Source of the DNA: an uncultured Caldilineaceae bacterium
GTDB lineage: Bacteria; Chloroflexota; Anaerolineae; Caldilineales; Caldilineaceae
Direction: 5' to 3'
Assembly (NCBI GenBank): GCA_958295915.1
Contig: OY282381.1
Span: 2,812,722 to 2,876,721, forward strand
Length of the DNA: 64,000 bases
The first letter of the stretch is position 1; every line of letters begins with the position of its first letter. The notes beneath the pieces are model-generated. The model worked only from the letters and a program-made list of their open reading frames with translations, was not told the DNA's origin and ran no database searches. The position numbers and the translations under genes are program-made. Positions 16,366-27,000 of the stretch are shown here, piece by piece.

Positions 16366-17799
16366 ATGACGAAAATTCGCTTTGGCACAGACGGCTGGCG
16401 CGGACGCATGGCTGACGACTACACCTTTGCCAATGTGCGCCGCTGTGCCCAGGGCTTCGCCAATTGGCTGCTAGACGAGGGCCACGCCGGCGAAACTGTC
16501 GTCGTTGGCCACGACAAACGCTTCCAGGGGGATCACTTCGCCGCCGCGGTAGCGGAGGTGCTGGCTGGCAACGGCCTGCGCGTGCTCCTGACCGACGGGG
16601 CTGCGCCGACGCCGGTGATCAGCTTTTCCGTGGTCGAGAACGATGCCATCGGCGGCGTAAACATTACCGCCAGTCACAACCCGCCGCAGGACAACGGCTT
16701 TAAGGTGCGGGATGCGAGCGGCGGCGCGGTACCGCCAGATGGCTTGAATGCCATCGAAGCCCGCATTCCAGACACGGATGCCGTCCGCCGGCTGCTTCTG
16801 GACGCGGCCCTGGCGGATGGCGTCGTCCGCTACTTGCAGCCGCAAGCCGCCTATCTGGCCCATCTGACCGATCTGATTGATGTGACCCCCATCCGCGATG
16901 CGGGTCTGAAGATCGTTGTGGACAGTATGTGGGGCAACGGCGCCGGCTGGCTGTCAGAGATTTTGGCGGGGGGCAAAACGGAAGTCATCGAGATCCATGC
17001 AGAGCGCAATCCAATCTTCCCAGAAATGGCCCGTCCGGAGCCGATCCCACCCAATGTGGACGTCGGGCTGGACGTAGCCCGCTCCGTCGGCGCCGATTGT
17101 GTCTGTTTTCTGGACGGTGACGCGGACCGCTGCGGCTTTGGCGACGAGAACGGCAAATTCGTTGACCAACTGCGGGTCTATGGGCTGCTGGCCTACTATC
17201 TGCTGGAGGTGCGCGGGGAACGGGGTCCGATTGTCAAGACCCTCAGCACAACATCGATGATCAACAAACTGGGCGCGCGTTATAAGGTTGCGGTGGTGGA
17301 GACAGGCGTCGGCTTCAAATTTGTCGCCCCGGCCATGGTGGAGCACGACGCGCTCATCGGCGGCGAGGAGAGCGGCGGCTACGCCTTTCGCGGCCATGTG
17401 CCGGAGCGGGACGGCATACTGTCCAATCTCTATCTGCTGGATCTGATGGTGCGCACGGGCAAGAAGCCGACCCAACTGTTGCAGCTTCTGTTCCAAAGCG
17501 TAGGCGAGCATTTCTACGGCCGTATCGACATCCGTCTGAGCGGCGACGAGATGAAAGCCGCCGCTCAGCAGACACTCGACAGCGTCGACATCAACGGGCG
17601 CGCCCTGGGCGGCATTGCCATTACGGAACGCATCACCATAGACGGCTACAAATTTATGATGGCGGATGGGGGCTGGCTGCTGGTGCGCTTCTCCGGCACG
17701 GAGCCGCTGATTCGGGTCTATACGGAGACGACACAGAAGGAGAAGGTGGAGGCGATCCTTGCCGACGGCCAGAAGCTGGTGGGCTTGCAGGGTTCATAG
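16366..17799 (+). CDS. Phosphoglucomutase/phosphomannomutase family protein
   Basis: Alpha-D-phosphohexomutase, 477 aa, interconverting hexose 1- and 6-phosphates. Four domains in order; the phosphoserine loop is [13 protein letters not shown] (Ser about 104), the metal loop is [14 protein letters not shown] (about 248), the sugar loop [18 protein letters not shown] (about 330) and the phosphate loop [14 protein letters not shown] (about 445). The start [15 protein letters not shown] is typical. An R2 pair directly precedes it. Whether it is a phosphogluco-, mannomutase or dual enzyme cannot be decided; its role would be in glycogen, trehalose or cell-surface sugar supply. Confidence 0.93.
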   Translation: MTKIRFGTDGWRGRMADDYTFANVRRCAQGFANWLLDEGHAGETVVVGHDKRFQGDHFAAAVAEVLAGNGLRVLLTDGAAPTPVISFSVVENDAIGGVNITASHNPPQDNGFKVRDASGGAVPPDGLNAIEARIPDTDAVRRLLLDAALADGVVRYLQPQAAYLAHLTDLIDVTPIRDAGLKIVVDSMWGNGAGWLSEILAGGKTEVIEIHAERNPIFPEMARPEPIPPNVDVGLDVARSVGADCVCFLDGDADRCGFGDENGKFVDQLRVYGLLAYYLLEVRGERGPIVKTLSTTSMINKLGARYKVAVVETGVGFKFVAPAMVEHDALIGGEESGGYAFRGHVPERDGILSNLYLLDLMVRTGKKPTQLLQLLFQSVGEHFYGRIDIRLSGDEMKAAAQQTLDSVDINGRALGGIAITERITIDGYKFMMADGGWLLVRFSGTEPLIRVYTETTQKEKVEAILADGQKLVGLQGS

Positions 17800-17807
17800 G
17801 GTTGCAG

Positions 17808-17840
17808 ACGTCGCGCCCAACAGCGGCGCGCAATACAACC
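17808..17840 (-). repeat. R1 repeat copy, intergenic
   Basis: ACGTCGCGCCCAACAGCGGC then GCGCAATACAACC, one of the best matches to the consensus, 9 bases after the phosphohexomutase stop. It could fold as an RNA hairpin at the transcript end. Confidence 0.75.
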
Positions 17841-17934
17841 TTCGCGCATAGCGTCGCCAATTTTCGCGTATGTGAACTACTTTTGAGCAGGCGCCGTATG
17901 TGATAAAATTAACAAGTAATGTGTGTCAAAGATA

Positions 17935-18020
17935 ACTGCAGTGGTTCATGGCTGGAAACTGCAGTTACTGACCACTGATCACCGGGGTTTACCGACTACT
18001 GGCTACTGATCACTGGGTTT
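17935..18020. repeat. R4-type intergenic tract
   Basis: ACTGCAGTGGTTCATGGCTG, ACTGACCACTGATCACCGGG and ACTGGCTACTGATCACTGGG units run up to the tatD start. Confidence 0.55.
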
Positions 18021-18022
18021 TA

Positions 18023-18841
18023 ATGTCTGTTCCGACGCTGATCGACAGTCATTGCCATCTGGACATGGAGCAGTTCGATGCGGACCGGGCAGCTGTGCTG
18101 GAGCGGGCACAGGCGCAAGGCGTGCGCCTGATCGTCAACCCTGGCATCGATCTGCGCCACTGCCGGCAGGCCATTGCGCTGGCGGATACGCATCCGCAGG
18201 TGTACGCGGCCGTGGGTATCCACCCCAACAGCAGCGCTGATTTCGCTGAGCAGACGTTGACGCAACTGCGCCAATTGGCGGACCATCCCAAAGTTGTCGC
18301 CATCGGTGAAATCGGGCTGGATACCTACTGGGGCAAAGTACCCCTGCGACGACAAGCGCACGCATTTCGGGCGCAGCTTCACATGGCCGCCGACTTGGGT
18401 CTGCCGGTGATTATCCATAACCGGGACGCGACCGCAGATGTGGCGGATATCCTGGATGAATGGGCGGCCAGCGCGCGCACGCGCAATGCGCCTCTGGCAA
18501 AGCGTGCGTTTTGGGGTGTGCTGCACGCATTCGCTGGGGATGTTGCGTTGGCGCAAAGGGCCTATGGTTGGAACTTCGTCCTCGGCCTGGGCGGACCGCT
18601 CACATTCAAAAACGCCCGCAGCCTGCATAGAACGGCGCCGCAGTTACGCCTTGATCGCCTGATGATCGAAACGGACGCGCCCTATCTGGCGCCGCATCCA
18701 CTGCGAGGGAAACGCAACGAACCGGCCTATGTGGCTCTGGTGGCAGAGCGGCTGGCCGAACTTCTGGCTGTGCCGGTGGAGGAGATCGCTGCCCGCACGA
18801 CCGCAGCGGCTTGCTCGATCTTTGGCTTTGATTGCCGCTGA
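18023..18841 (+). CDS. tatD: TatD-family metal-dependent DNase
   Basis: 272 aa TIM-barrel hydrolase. Metal ligands are visible in [12 protein letters not shown] (His10, His12), [10 protein letters not shown] (Glu about 95), PVIIHNRDA (His about 133), LHAFAGD (His about 170) and [20 protein letters not shown] (Asp about 215). Length is normal. TatD proteins are 3'-5' deoxyribonucleases acting in DNA repair or fragmentation. The ATG at 18023 lies inside the edge of an R4 tract, with no strong ribosome site. Family secure, physiological role inferred. Confidence 0.92.
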   Translation: MSVPTLIDSHCHLDMEQFDADRAAVLERAQAQGVRLIVNPGIDLRHCRQAIALADTHPQVYAAVGIHPNSSADFAEQTLTQLRQLADHPKVVAIGEIGLDTYWGKVPLRRQAHAFRAQLHMAADLGLPVIIHNRDATADVADILDEWAASARTRNAPLAKRAFWGVLHAFAGDVALAQRAYGWNFVLGLGGPLTFKNARSLHRTAPQLRLDRLMIETDAPYLAPHPLRGKRNEPAYVALVAERLAELLAVPVEEIAARTTAAACSIFGFDCR

Positions 18842-18970
18842 CTCCAGGTGTTTGGGCATTTGACGGCAATCAATTCTGACGGCAATCAATATAGATACGC
18901 TTTCTGTTGCCCCGCCGGACAAAACCCGTTGGCGCGCGGCAGAACGACAAACAGCTTCATTGTGACGCTA

Positions 18971-19001
18971 GATCGCGCCCTACAGCGGCGCGCAAAACAA
19001 T
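18971..19001 (-). repeat. R1 repeat copy, intergenic
   Basis: GATCGCGCCCTACAGCGGCG then CGCAAAACAATC. It lies in the 213-base gap between tatD and the prenyltransferase, which holds nothing else recognisable. Confidence 0.65.
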
Positions 19002-19054
19002 CTTACGGCCGCAAGTCGGGGTAGCGGCACAAATCGGGACGTCACGGTTTTTCC

Positions 19055-20164
19055 ATGATTGAACAGTTGCAAGTCGAACAGATCGCCAACAGGGAAGCGA
19101 GCCTCTTTACGCAGGATGCGCCGCACATGATCTTCCGCCGCGCGCTGCTGATCCCACAGGATGCCCCGACGCTTCTGACACCGGTGCGCGGCGCGCTTCA
19201 GCAGGTCGAAGAGAAGATGAAAAGCGTTGACGCGGACCTGTTTGCGCCCCTGGCCAACGCTTTTGTCGAATTGATCGGCCAGGGTGGAAAACGACTGCGC
19301 CCGGCCCTGGCGTTGCTGGCCGCGGGACTGCAAAACGGTTGCGCTGCAGAGCGCACCCATCCGCTCATCGCCTTGGCGGCTGCCGTAGAGATGCTGCACA
19401 CCGCCACACTTGTTCACGATGATGTCATCGACGGCGCGCTGTTGCGTCGTGACGCGCCCACTCTCAATGCCTTCTGGAGCCCGGGGGCAACGGTTCTGGC
19501 CGGCGACTATATGTTTGCCTGTTCTGCCCAGTTCGCGGCCGAGACCGGCAATGTGCGCGTCATCGACATCTTCAGTCATACCCTGCGCGTGATCGTTGAT
19601 GGTGAGATGCGCCAGCTCTCTGATCGCAACGATTTCGACCAGGACGGCAAAGCCTACTACCAGCGCATCTATGCCAAGACGGCCAGCCTCTACAGCGCAG
19701 CCACAGAAGCGGCCGCGGTGCTGGTCGGTCTGCCGCAGGATCGGATTCAGGAGCTGAAATCCTTCGGCTATCAGTTCGGGATGGCTTTCCAGATTATGGA
19801 TGACATCCTCGATTTCGTCGGCAGTGACGCCACCCTGGGCAAACCGGTGGGCAGCGATCTGCGTCAGGGAACGCTGACATTGCCGTTCCTCTACTACCTG
19901 CGCGATCTGCCCCAGCCGCAGCAGCTAGTGGCCCAGTTGCTCCAGGCCAGAGCGGCGGCGGAGGCGGGCGATTCCCGCATTCTATTGGCAACAGTGCAGG
20001 AGATCGTTCAGGCTGTGCGCGCCAGTGGCGCGGTTGAAGCCGCCCGCCAGGAAGCGCTCGGCTTTCTCGACCGCGCCGTTCACAACCTGGCATCCTTCAA
20101 TGACAGCCTCTGCAAGAGCTCTCTGCTGGGGCTCTGCGCCTTTGTCGTGCAACGGACCAGTTGA
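19055..20164 (+). CDS. Polyprenyl diphosphate synthase (trans-isoprenyl, long chain)
   Basis: Head-to-tail condensation of isopentenyl diphosphate units to make the quinone or lipid-carrier tail. 369 aa from ATG 19055; family members usually begin near [15 protein letters not shown], so about 40 N-terminal residues look extra and ATG 19127 or 19217 are alternatives. Motifs: [15 protein letters not shown], first Asp-rich region [18 protein letters not shown], second Asp-rich region [11 protein letters not shown], and [16 protein letters not shown]. The stop overlaps the next ATG (TGATG). Chain length cannot be inferred from sequence by eye; heptaprenyl or octaprenyl are likely. Confidence 0.9.
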   Translation: MIEQLQVEQIANREASLFTQDAPHMIFRRALLIPQDAPTLLTPVRGALQQVEEKMKSVDADLFAPLANAFVELIGQGGKRLRPALALLAAGLQNGCAAERTHPLIALAAAVEMLHTATLVHDDVIDGALLRRDAPTLNAFWSPGATVLAGDYMFACSAQFAAETGNVRVIDIFSHTLRVIVDGEMRQLSDRNDFDQDGKAYYQRIYAKTASLYSAATEAAAVLVGLPQDRIQELKSFGYQFGMAFQIMDDILDFVGSDATLGKPVGSDLRQGTLTLPFLYYLRDLPQPQQLVAQLLQARAAAEAGDSRILLATVQEIVQAVRASGAVEAARQEALGFLDRAVHNLASFNDSLCKSSLLGLCAFVVQRTS

Positions 20165-21462
20165 TGTTCAGGCGATCTGGTAGTCGAGCGGATATAGCCA
20201 ATCGGCAGGGTTTGCATGGCGATGAGCCCCTCCCACAGACAGGCGAGCAAGCCTTTCCGACCGCCAGGCCAGCCCCTCTGACCGACCTGGTGATCGTCAT
20301 CGTCTCCTGGAACGTCTGGGATCATCTGCGCGCCTGCCTCACATCCATCGAACTCCAGAGCCAGGCGATAGATGAACCACACAGGCATGCAGGGGCAGAC
20401 CTTGCGTCTGTCCGCACAGAGATGTCCGCGCCGCGCCGCGCCGGCGCGCCGCCAAAACGCCCCCGCCGGGAGAACGTCGCGCCCAACAGTGGCGCGCACT
20501 ACACCGCCTATGTGCGCCGCTTCGGGCCGCGCAGCCAGGCGACCCTGCAGGTAGTGGTGTTCGACAATGCCAGCGACGATGCCACGCCTTCCCTGTTGAC
20601 GAGTCGCTTTCCCTGGGTGCAGGCGATCTTCAGCCAGAAGAATGTAGGCTTCAGCGGCGGCAACAACCGGACATTGGAGGCGATGGGATTCGACACCCCG
20701 ACGCCAGGGCGCGCGCAAGCGGAAACGCTCAATCGACCCAGTCCAGCCGCATCTGCGCGCCGGCCCCGCTCTGCGCCGGCGCGCTTCGTCTTTTTCCTCA
20801 ACCCGGATACCGAACTTCTGCCCGGCAGCCTGTGGGCACTGTACCATGGTATCGAAGAGGACGAGACGATCGGGGCAATCGGGCCGCAACTGCGCTATGC
20901 CGATGGCGCGCTGCAGAGCAGCCGTCGGCGCTTTCCCGGCCCCCTGACCGGCTTTTTTGAGAGCACCTGGCTGGAGCAGACCTGGCCCCAAAATCCCTGG
21001 ACCCGCCGCTATCATCTGGCCGACTGGCCGGCGGACTGTCGGCAGGATGTAGATTGGCTGGTGGGCGCAGCCCTTCTGGCGCGGGGGGATGTGTTGGCTG
21101 TGGTAGGCGGATTCGATCCGCAGTTCTTTATGTACAGTGAGGAGACGGATCTATGCCGACGCCTCAAACTCGCCGGCTGGCGCGTGGTGTACGATCCAGC
21201 GGCGATCGTCATCCACTCCGAGGGGCGTAGCAGTACTCAAGTGAGCGCCAGACGACATATTCTCTTCAATCGCAGCAAAGTGCGCTACGCGCGCAAATGG
21301 CATGGCCCTGTGTGGGCGGCGCTGTTGCGCCGCTATCTGCTGGCCGAATTTCGCCTACAGATTGTGAGCGAATGGCTGAAAGCGCTTCTGGGCCACAAGC
21401 GGGCACTGCGCCGCGCGCGCCTCTCCGCCTACCGGGCAGTGCTGAAGAGCAATCTGGAGTAG
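20164..21462 (+). CDS. Family 2 glycosyltransferase (rhamnosyltransferase-like) with two insertions
   Basis: 432 aa GT-A transferase building surface polysaccharide. Core: LVIVIVSWNVWDHLRACLTS (about 41-60), VVVFDNASDDATPSLLTSRF (about 128), NVGFSGGNNRTLEAM, FVFFLNPDTELLPGSL (DxD-like), GAALLARGDVLAVVGGFDPQFFMYSEETDLCRR and IHSEGRSST. Between CLTSIELQ and QVVVFDNAS, where relatives have a few residues, lie about 60 extra, including R1-encoded ENVAPNSGAHYT; a second extra stretch of about 28 residues precedes FVFFLNPD. Both are Arg/Ala/Pro-rich. ATG 20164 overlaps the previous stop. Whether the enzyme is active is uncertain. Confidence 0.85.
   Translation: MFRRSGSRADIANRQGLHGDEPLPQTGEQAFPTARPAPLTDLVIVIVSWNVWDHLRACLTSIELQSQAIDEPHRHAGADLASVRTEMSAPRRAGAPPKRPRRENVAPNSGAHYTAYVRRFGPRSQATLQVVVFDNASDDATPSLLTSRFPWVQAIFSQKNVGFSGGNNRTLEAMGFDTPTPGRAQAETLNRPSPAASARRPRSAPARFVFFLNPDTELLPGSLWALYHGIEEDETIGAIGPQLRYADGALQSSRRRFPGPLTGFFESTWLEQTWPQNPWTRRYHLADWPADCRQDVDWLVGAALLARGDVLAVVGGFDPQFFMYSEETDLCRRLKLAGWRVVYDPAAIVIHSEGRSSTQVSARRHILFNRSKVRYARKWHGPVWAALLRRYLLAEFRLQIVSEWLKALLGHKRALRRARLSAYRAVLKSNLE
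20474..20504 (-). repeat. R1 repeat copy inside the glycosyltransferase gene
   Basis: ACGTCGCGCCCAACAGTGGC then GCGCACTACACC, read in frame as NVAPNSGAHYT within the first inserted stretch. Confidence 0.75.
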
Positions 21463-21515
21463 GTTCGTTTTGAGTGATTAGTCGCCAGTTGCCAGTAACT
21501 GGCGAAGGAGAAGAT

Positions 21516-22895
21516 TTGGTGGCCCGATTCCTTACAAAGCCGATCAGCGGCGCGCGCGATTTTCTGCCTCTGGATGCGCTGCGCAGGCAGTATGTCATCG
21601 ATGTGATCGAACGGGTGTATCAGAGTTATGGCTTTGAGCCTCTGGACACACCGGTGATGGAACGGTTGGATACATTGCTGGGCAAATACGGTGAAGAGGG
21701 GGATCAGTTGATCTTCCGCGTGGCCAAGCGGGGCGCCAAGCTGCAGAAAGCGCTCGCCGCCGCCCCGACCGAAGATGCCATCGCCGATGCCGGTCTGCGC
21801 TACGATCTGACGGTGCCTCTGGCCCGTATCGTGGCTGAGTATCGCAACCAACTGCCCCGTTATTTCAAACGCTATCACATTGGGCCGGTCTACCGGGCAG
21901 ATCGGCCAGCTAAGGGGCGCTATCGAGAATTCTACCAGTGTGATCTGGATATAGTTGGCTCGTCCAGCCAACTGGTGGAAGCGGAGGTGCTGAACGCTGG
22001 CGCGCAGGTTTTGCAGGAGCTGGGTTTCCGCGGGCGCGCTGAATCCGGTTTCCGGCTGCGCTTGAACCACCGCGGCGTGCTGCGGGGGCTGATGGAGGTG
22101 AGCGGTGTGCCGGCGGAACTGGAAATGGACGCGCTGGTGGCTGTGGACAAACTGGATAAGATCGGTCTGGCAGGGGTAGAGAAGGAGCTACGGGCACGCG
22201 GCATCGGCGAGATGGCTACGACGGCTCTTTTAGGCCTGATGGCCGCGGCTCCAGGCGAAACTGTCGCCGTGCTCGGTTGGTTGAGCGATACACTGGAAGG
22301 CTCCGCCAACGGCGCGCAGGGCGTCGCTGAACTGCAAGACATCCTCACACTGACGCAAGGGGGCCCGGCGGGTGAGCACATCTGCATCGATCCCTATCTG
22401 GCCCGCGGGCTGAGCTACTATACCGGGCCGATTTACGAGATCGAGTTTCCAACTTTGAGCGGCTCGGGCGGCGCCGGCGGACGCTATGACGATCTGATCG
22501 GGATGTTCAGCAACCGCTCGATCCCCGCCTGCGGCCTTAGCCTGGGATTGGAGCGTATTTTGCTGATTATGGCGGAGCGCGGTCTTTTTCCGCAAAACCT
22601 GGTCGGGCAGCCCCAGGCGCTGATCACAAATTTCGATAAGGATACCCTGGCGGCCAACGTAGCCATGGCCCACGCCCTGCGCCGCGCGGGTCTGCGCGTC
22701 GATCTCTACCCGGATATGGACAATTTGGGGCGACAGTTCAAATATGCAGAAGAGCGGAACATTCCTGTCGCCCTTCTGCTGGGGGGCGCGGAGATGGCGG
22801 ACGGCGCTGTCACGGTCAAGAACTTGATCAGCGGCGAGCAGGAGTTGATGGCCCAGGCAGATGTGGCCGACCGCTTGCGCCAGCGGTTCCAGTAG
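21516..22895 (+). CDS. hisS: Histidyl-tRNA synthetase
   Basis: Charges tRNA-His; class II synthetase, 459 aa from TTG 21516 (GTG 21519 also possible). The start is chosen because AAGGAG lies about 6 bases upstream and the earlier frame is R4 repeat. Motifs: PISGARDFLPLDA, ERVYQSYGFEPLDTPVMER (motif 1), RYDLTVPLAR, YFKRYHIGPVYRADRPAKGR (motif 2), HisA signature GLSYYTGPIYEIE, motif 3 CGLSLGLERILLIM, and the C-terminal anticodon domain from about 375. Length slightly above the usual 420-430. Essential housekeeping gene. Confidence 0.95.
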   Translation: MVARFLTKPISGARDFLPLDALRRQYVIDVIERVYQSYGFEPLDTPVMERLDTLLGKYGEEGDQLIFRVAKRGAKLQKALAAAPTEDAIADAGLRYDLTVPLARIVAEYRNQLPRYFKRYHIGPVYRADRPAKGRYREFYQCDLDIVGSSSQLVEAEVLNAGAQVLQELGFRGRAESGFRLRLNHRGVLRGLMEVSGVPAELEMDALVAVDKLDKIGLAGVEKELRARGIGEMATTALLGLMAAAPGETVAVLGWLSDTLEGSANGAQGVAELQDILTLTQGGPAGEHICIDPYLARGLSYYTGPIYEIEFPTLSGSGGAGGRYDDLIGMFSNRSIPACGLSLGLERILLIMAERGLFPQNLVGQPQALITNFDKDTLAANVAMAHALRRAGLRVDLYPDMDNLGRQFKYAEERNIPVALLLGGAEMADGAVTVKNLISGEQELMAQADVADRLRQRFQ

Positions 22896-22928
22896 GGGCA
22901 CAATAAGAAAGGCTGGAGGAACTGAACG

Positions 22929-23933
22929 ATGGCAGAGCGAAAAATTCTCTATCTTCCCCCAGTTGGCCTGTCCAAAGAGATCCTCTCCTCAGATGCTATG
23001 GCGACACTGGAGAGCTTGGGCACTGTGATCTGGAATGAACTGGATCGGAACTACACAGGCGATGAACTGCTGGAACTGATTCCGGGCGCCGCAGTGGTTA
23101 TCACCTCCTGGGGCTCGCCCCATATTACGGAGGCGCATCTGGCTGAAGCCGCCGACCTTCAGATTGTCGGCCATGCCGCCGGCTCGGTCAAGAACCGTTT
23201 GGCTGCCGCTGGCCATGAACGAGGGATCGTGTTGTTGAGCGCTGCCGATGTGATCGCCGAGTCGGTGGCAGAATATACGCTCTGGGCCATGTTGAGCGGA
23301 CAACGCGATCCGTTCCGCTACGAGCGGATCATGAAGACCGAGCGTGGCTGGAGACCTGCGCATGGCTTCATTAGTCATTGTCTTTACGCCAAAACGGTAG
23401 GGATTGTTTCCGCCAGCATGGTGGGACGGCGGGTCATCGGTCTGCTCAAGCCTTTTGGCTGCGATGTGATGGTGTACGACCCCTATCTCAGCCAGGAAGA
23501 TGCCCAACTGTCAGGCGTGCGCCGCGTCGCGCTGGCCGAGCTATTCGCGCGCGCTGACATCATCTCGGTGCATGCGCCAATCACACCTGAAACCAGACAT
23601 ATGATCACGCGCGCTCATTTTCAGTCGATCCGTGATGGGGCCTTGTTCATTCACACCGCGCGCGCCTGGGTGCTGGATCAGAATGCCATGCTTGCCGAGT
23701 TGCAGAAGAACCGCTTCAACGCATTTATTGATGTATTTGATCCAGAACCATTGCCCGCAGACCATCCGCTGCGTGATCTGGACAATGTCTTTCTTTCCCC
23801 GCACATTTCGGGTTACACAGCAGAAAATCGACTGCGCCTGGTGGAAGAGATCGCACGGGACATCCAGCGTTTCTTCAACAATGAGCCGATGCGGCTGGTC
23901 GTCTCGTATGAGAGATTGCCGATCATGGCCTGA
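22929..23933 (+). CDS. D-2-hydroxyacid dehydrogenase family protein
   Basis: NAD-dependent oxidoreductase of the phosphoglycerate dehydrogenase-like family, 334 aa. Catalytic residues visible: Arg in FIHTARAWVLDQNAM (about 238), Glu in DPEPLPADHPLR (about 267) and His in FLSPHISGYTAENR (about 291). The dinucleotide-binding loop is GIVSASMVGRRVIGLLKPFG, with Ser replacing two of the usual glycines, seen in a subgroup of the family. Ribosome site CTGGAGG lies 13 bases before the ATG. Substrate unknown; context gives no pathway. Confidence 0.88.
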   Translation: MAERKILYLPPVGLSKEILSSDAMATLESLGTVIWNELDRNYTGDELLELIPGAAVVITSWGSPHITEAHLAEAADLQIVGHAAGSVKNRLAAAGHERGIVLLSAADVIAESVAEYTLWAMLSGQRDPFRYERIMKTERGWRPAHGFISHCLYAKTVGIVSASMVGRRVIGLLKPFGCDVMVYDPYLSQEDAQLSGVRRVALAELFARADIISVHAPITPETRHMITRAHFQSIRDGALFIHTARAWVLDQNAMLAELQKNRFNAFIDVFDPEPLPADHPLRDLDNVFLSPHISGYTAENRLRLVEEIARDIQRFFNNEPMRLVVSYERLPIMA

Positions 23934-24052
23934 CCCGTTCCAACCCAAACGCGGGCTGCAACGGATTTCCCGGCGTCGATCCCCTTGGGCGCCGGCGCCT
24001 GAGGCGGCGAGCGCAGCCCACAGGTTGCTGGCTTATAGGTAGTGTAGGGGCG

Positions 24053-27000
24053 CTACTCTGTTACCAGATAATCGTTCAGCTTCGCGTCGAGCATTCTCGC
24101 CGCTTGTTCAGCTGATACGATGTTCTGGGTATTGTCAGCAAGAGTGTGGACGGCAGCGACGAGATTTCCGCGCCTGAATAGGATCACTTTCTCTTGTCGT
24201 CGCGTCCCTTCGCTGGTATAGGCCCAAGAAATGCCAAGCGATCTATCACCCACTGTCGACGTCTCCAGCGATTCAATCCAGTGCAGGTCGATATCTTCTC
24301 CGGCAAGGAAGAGTTGAGTCAGTTCATCCAAACTCGTGCTAAATAACAACTCCAAGTCAAATGCTGCGCGCTCAGTATCGCTAATCTGCCCACTTGCTGC
24401 CAATATCATGTCGAATGTGTCTATGTTTGGGGCTCCGTTGACGAAGGCCACGAAATGGCTGAAGCGATTATCCAAACCCAATAGTTCAATCCAGAAATCG
24501 AGGAGCGGCCGGGCGGACTCTAGCATCTCATGATCGGATATATTTATATATGAGGTGGGCAGCTGCGCGAAGGCCGTGCGCAGTTCGGCCAATGCAAACT
24601 CGGAGGATGTACTCCGTACTTCTGCCGGGTCCACAGAGATGATGTACCCGCCTGGCGCGGACCGGGCGGCGTCTCTCACGACCACGAAGTAGATCCCCGT
24701 ATGGGGCGCTCGGTAGACGATCCTTGAATCACGATCGAACAAGCCGCCGCCGCTGTCATCATCGGCGACAATCTGCTCTGCTACCGCGCCCAGATAGTCG
24801 ATCGTGAGGAAGGTGTCAGCCAGGGCCGACTGCGCGACGATCTCGATCAGCTCATTTTTCTCCAAGTGAAGGAGAAAGTGGTCGATGTCTCCAGGGAAAT
24901 CTATATTCCCGTGGACAGCCTGGCCCACCTGGATCCATCCGCCACGGTCCGGGTCGTCGAACTGTATCAACCGGCGGTTAGCCGTCAAGGTGAATTCTCC
25001 GGGTGTTTCCGCCAGCTGCCGTATGATCAGGAAATGTGGTCCAGCCCTTTCGGTGGCAAATGAATCAACCTCAACGCCTATGAATTTGTCGTCGAGATCG
25101 AGCAGCTCCTCGCCAGATGAGTCGAAGACAACTACCCTGCCGTCGTTGTCGCCTGTTAATGCGACCTCGATTTCGGTTCCGGCCGGCTCGTTGAGTACGT
25201 AGGCGGGATCGTCCCAATAGTTCCTCACCGTCAGTTCGTGACGGCGCGCTCCTCCTTGCATCCGCAGCCGCCGAGCCGCAAGGGTGGTCTCCACATCGCC
25301 GAGGCCAGCGGGGCCCTTACCCGCAATAAGCTGCCGGATGCGCGGCAAGAGGTCGGCCGACGACGCCACAAATCCGAAATGCCCCTCCGTTATCCTGAAG
25401 CCGCTGATGCCGATCACATCACCCGTCTCCGAGACGAGAGCGCCTCCGCTCTGTCCTCCTATGGCGGTGGCATCGGTCTGGAAATAGGTGATGCCAACAG
25501 ACGCCCACTCCCGCGTACGCGACAGAAGCCCCCGTATGATTGCCGGCTGCGGGAACACTTCAAACTCCCCTGGGTAGCCGATCAGATACATGTCTGCGCC
25601 GATGGGTATGCTCTCCCCGTCGATCAATGCCAGGGAAGCCGCGGGGGCATCAATTGGACCAAGCACTGCCAGATCGGCCAATAGATCCCAGCCTTTCACC
25701 GGCGCCGCATCGAACACTGTTCCATCTGGGAATACGACGCGCGCCGTGTCGAATGGCCAGACCACGTGGGCGTTCGTAACCAGGTATCCACCCTCGACCA
25801 ACACGCCACTGCCCGTGCTGGCAACAGTTTCGATGAAAGCGATCGCCGGAGAGACCTTTTCGAAGATCTGAACGGAAGTGAGTGGCTCTGGGGTTGCTGT
25901 AGGTGTTGGAGACGGCGCGACGCAAAACGGCAGCCCCAGGCTATCCAGATCGTTTGTCTCTACATGGCGCCAAACCTCAGGCACGCATCCACGCAACTGG
26001 TTGCCTGAGAGGTCCAGCTCTGTCAGGTTGGAGAGGTTGCCCAGTTCTGAAGGGATCGACCCACTCAGCTGGTTGCCTGAGAGGTGCAGCCATACCAGAT
26101 TGGAGAGGTTGCCCAGTTCTGCAGGGATCGACCCACTCAGCTGGTTGTCTGAGAGGACCAGCCATACCAGATTGGAGAGGTTGCCCAGTTCTGCAGGGAT
26201 CGACCCACTCAGCTGGTTGTCTGAGAGGACCAGCCATACCAGATTGGAGAGGTTGCCCAGTTCTGCAGGGATCGACCCACTCAGCTGGCTGTCTAAGAGG
26301 ACCAGCTCTGTCAGATTGGAGAGGTTGCCCAGTTCTGCAGGGATCGACCCACTCAGCTGGTTGTCCCAGAGGACCAGCTCTGTCAGATTGGAGAGGTTGC
26401 CCAGTTCTGCAGGGATCGACCCACTCAGCTGGTTGTCCCAGAGGACCAGCTCTGTCAGATTGGAGAGGTTGCCCAGTTCTGCAGGGATCGACCCACTCAG
26501 CTGGTTGTCTGAGAGGTCCAGTTCAATAACGCGACCGCTATCGTCCGTAGTGACACCGTGCCAGGCGCCGAGCGGCGCGTCGCTCAGCCAGTTATCGTTG
26601 TTCCGCCAGTTGGCGCCGTTCGTTGCCTGGTAGAGCGCAACCAACGCGTCCCTATCCGGGTGTCCGGCCGTAGATGTCGGAGACGGCGCGACGCAAAACG
26701 GCAGTCCCAGGCTATCCAGGTCATTTGCCTCTACATGGCGCCAAACCTCAGGCACGCATCCACGCAACTGGTTGTCTGAGAGGCCCAGCGTTACCAGATT
26801 GGAGAGGTTGCCCAGTTCTGAAGGGATCGTCCCACTCAGCTGGTTGCCCCAGAGGGCCAGCCTTGTCAGATTGGAGAGGTTGCCCAGTTCTGAAGGGATC
26901 GTCCCACTCAGCTGGTTGTCTGAGAGGACCAGCGCTACCAGATTGGAGAGGTTGCCCAGTTCTGCAGGGATCGCCCCACTCAATTTGTTGCCTGAGAGGC

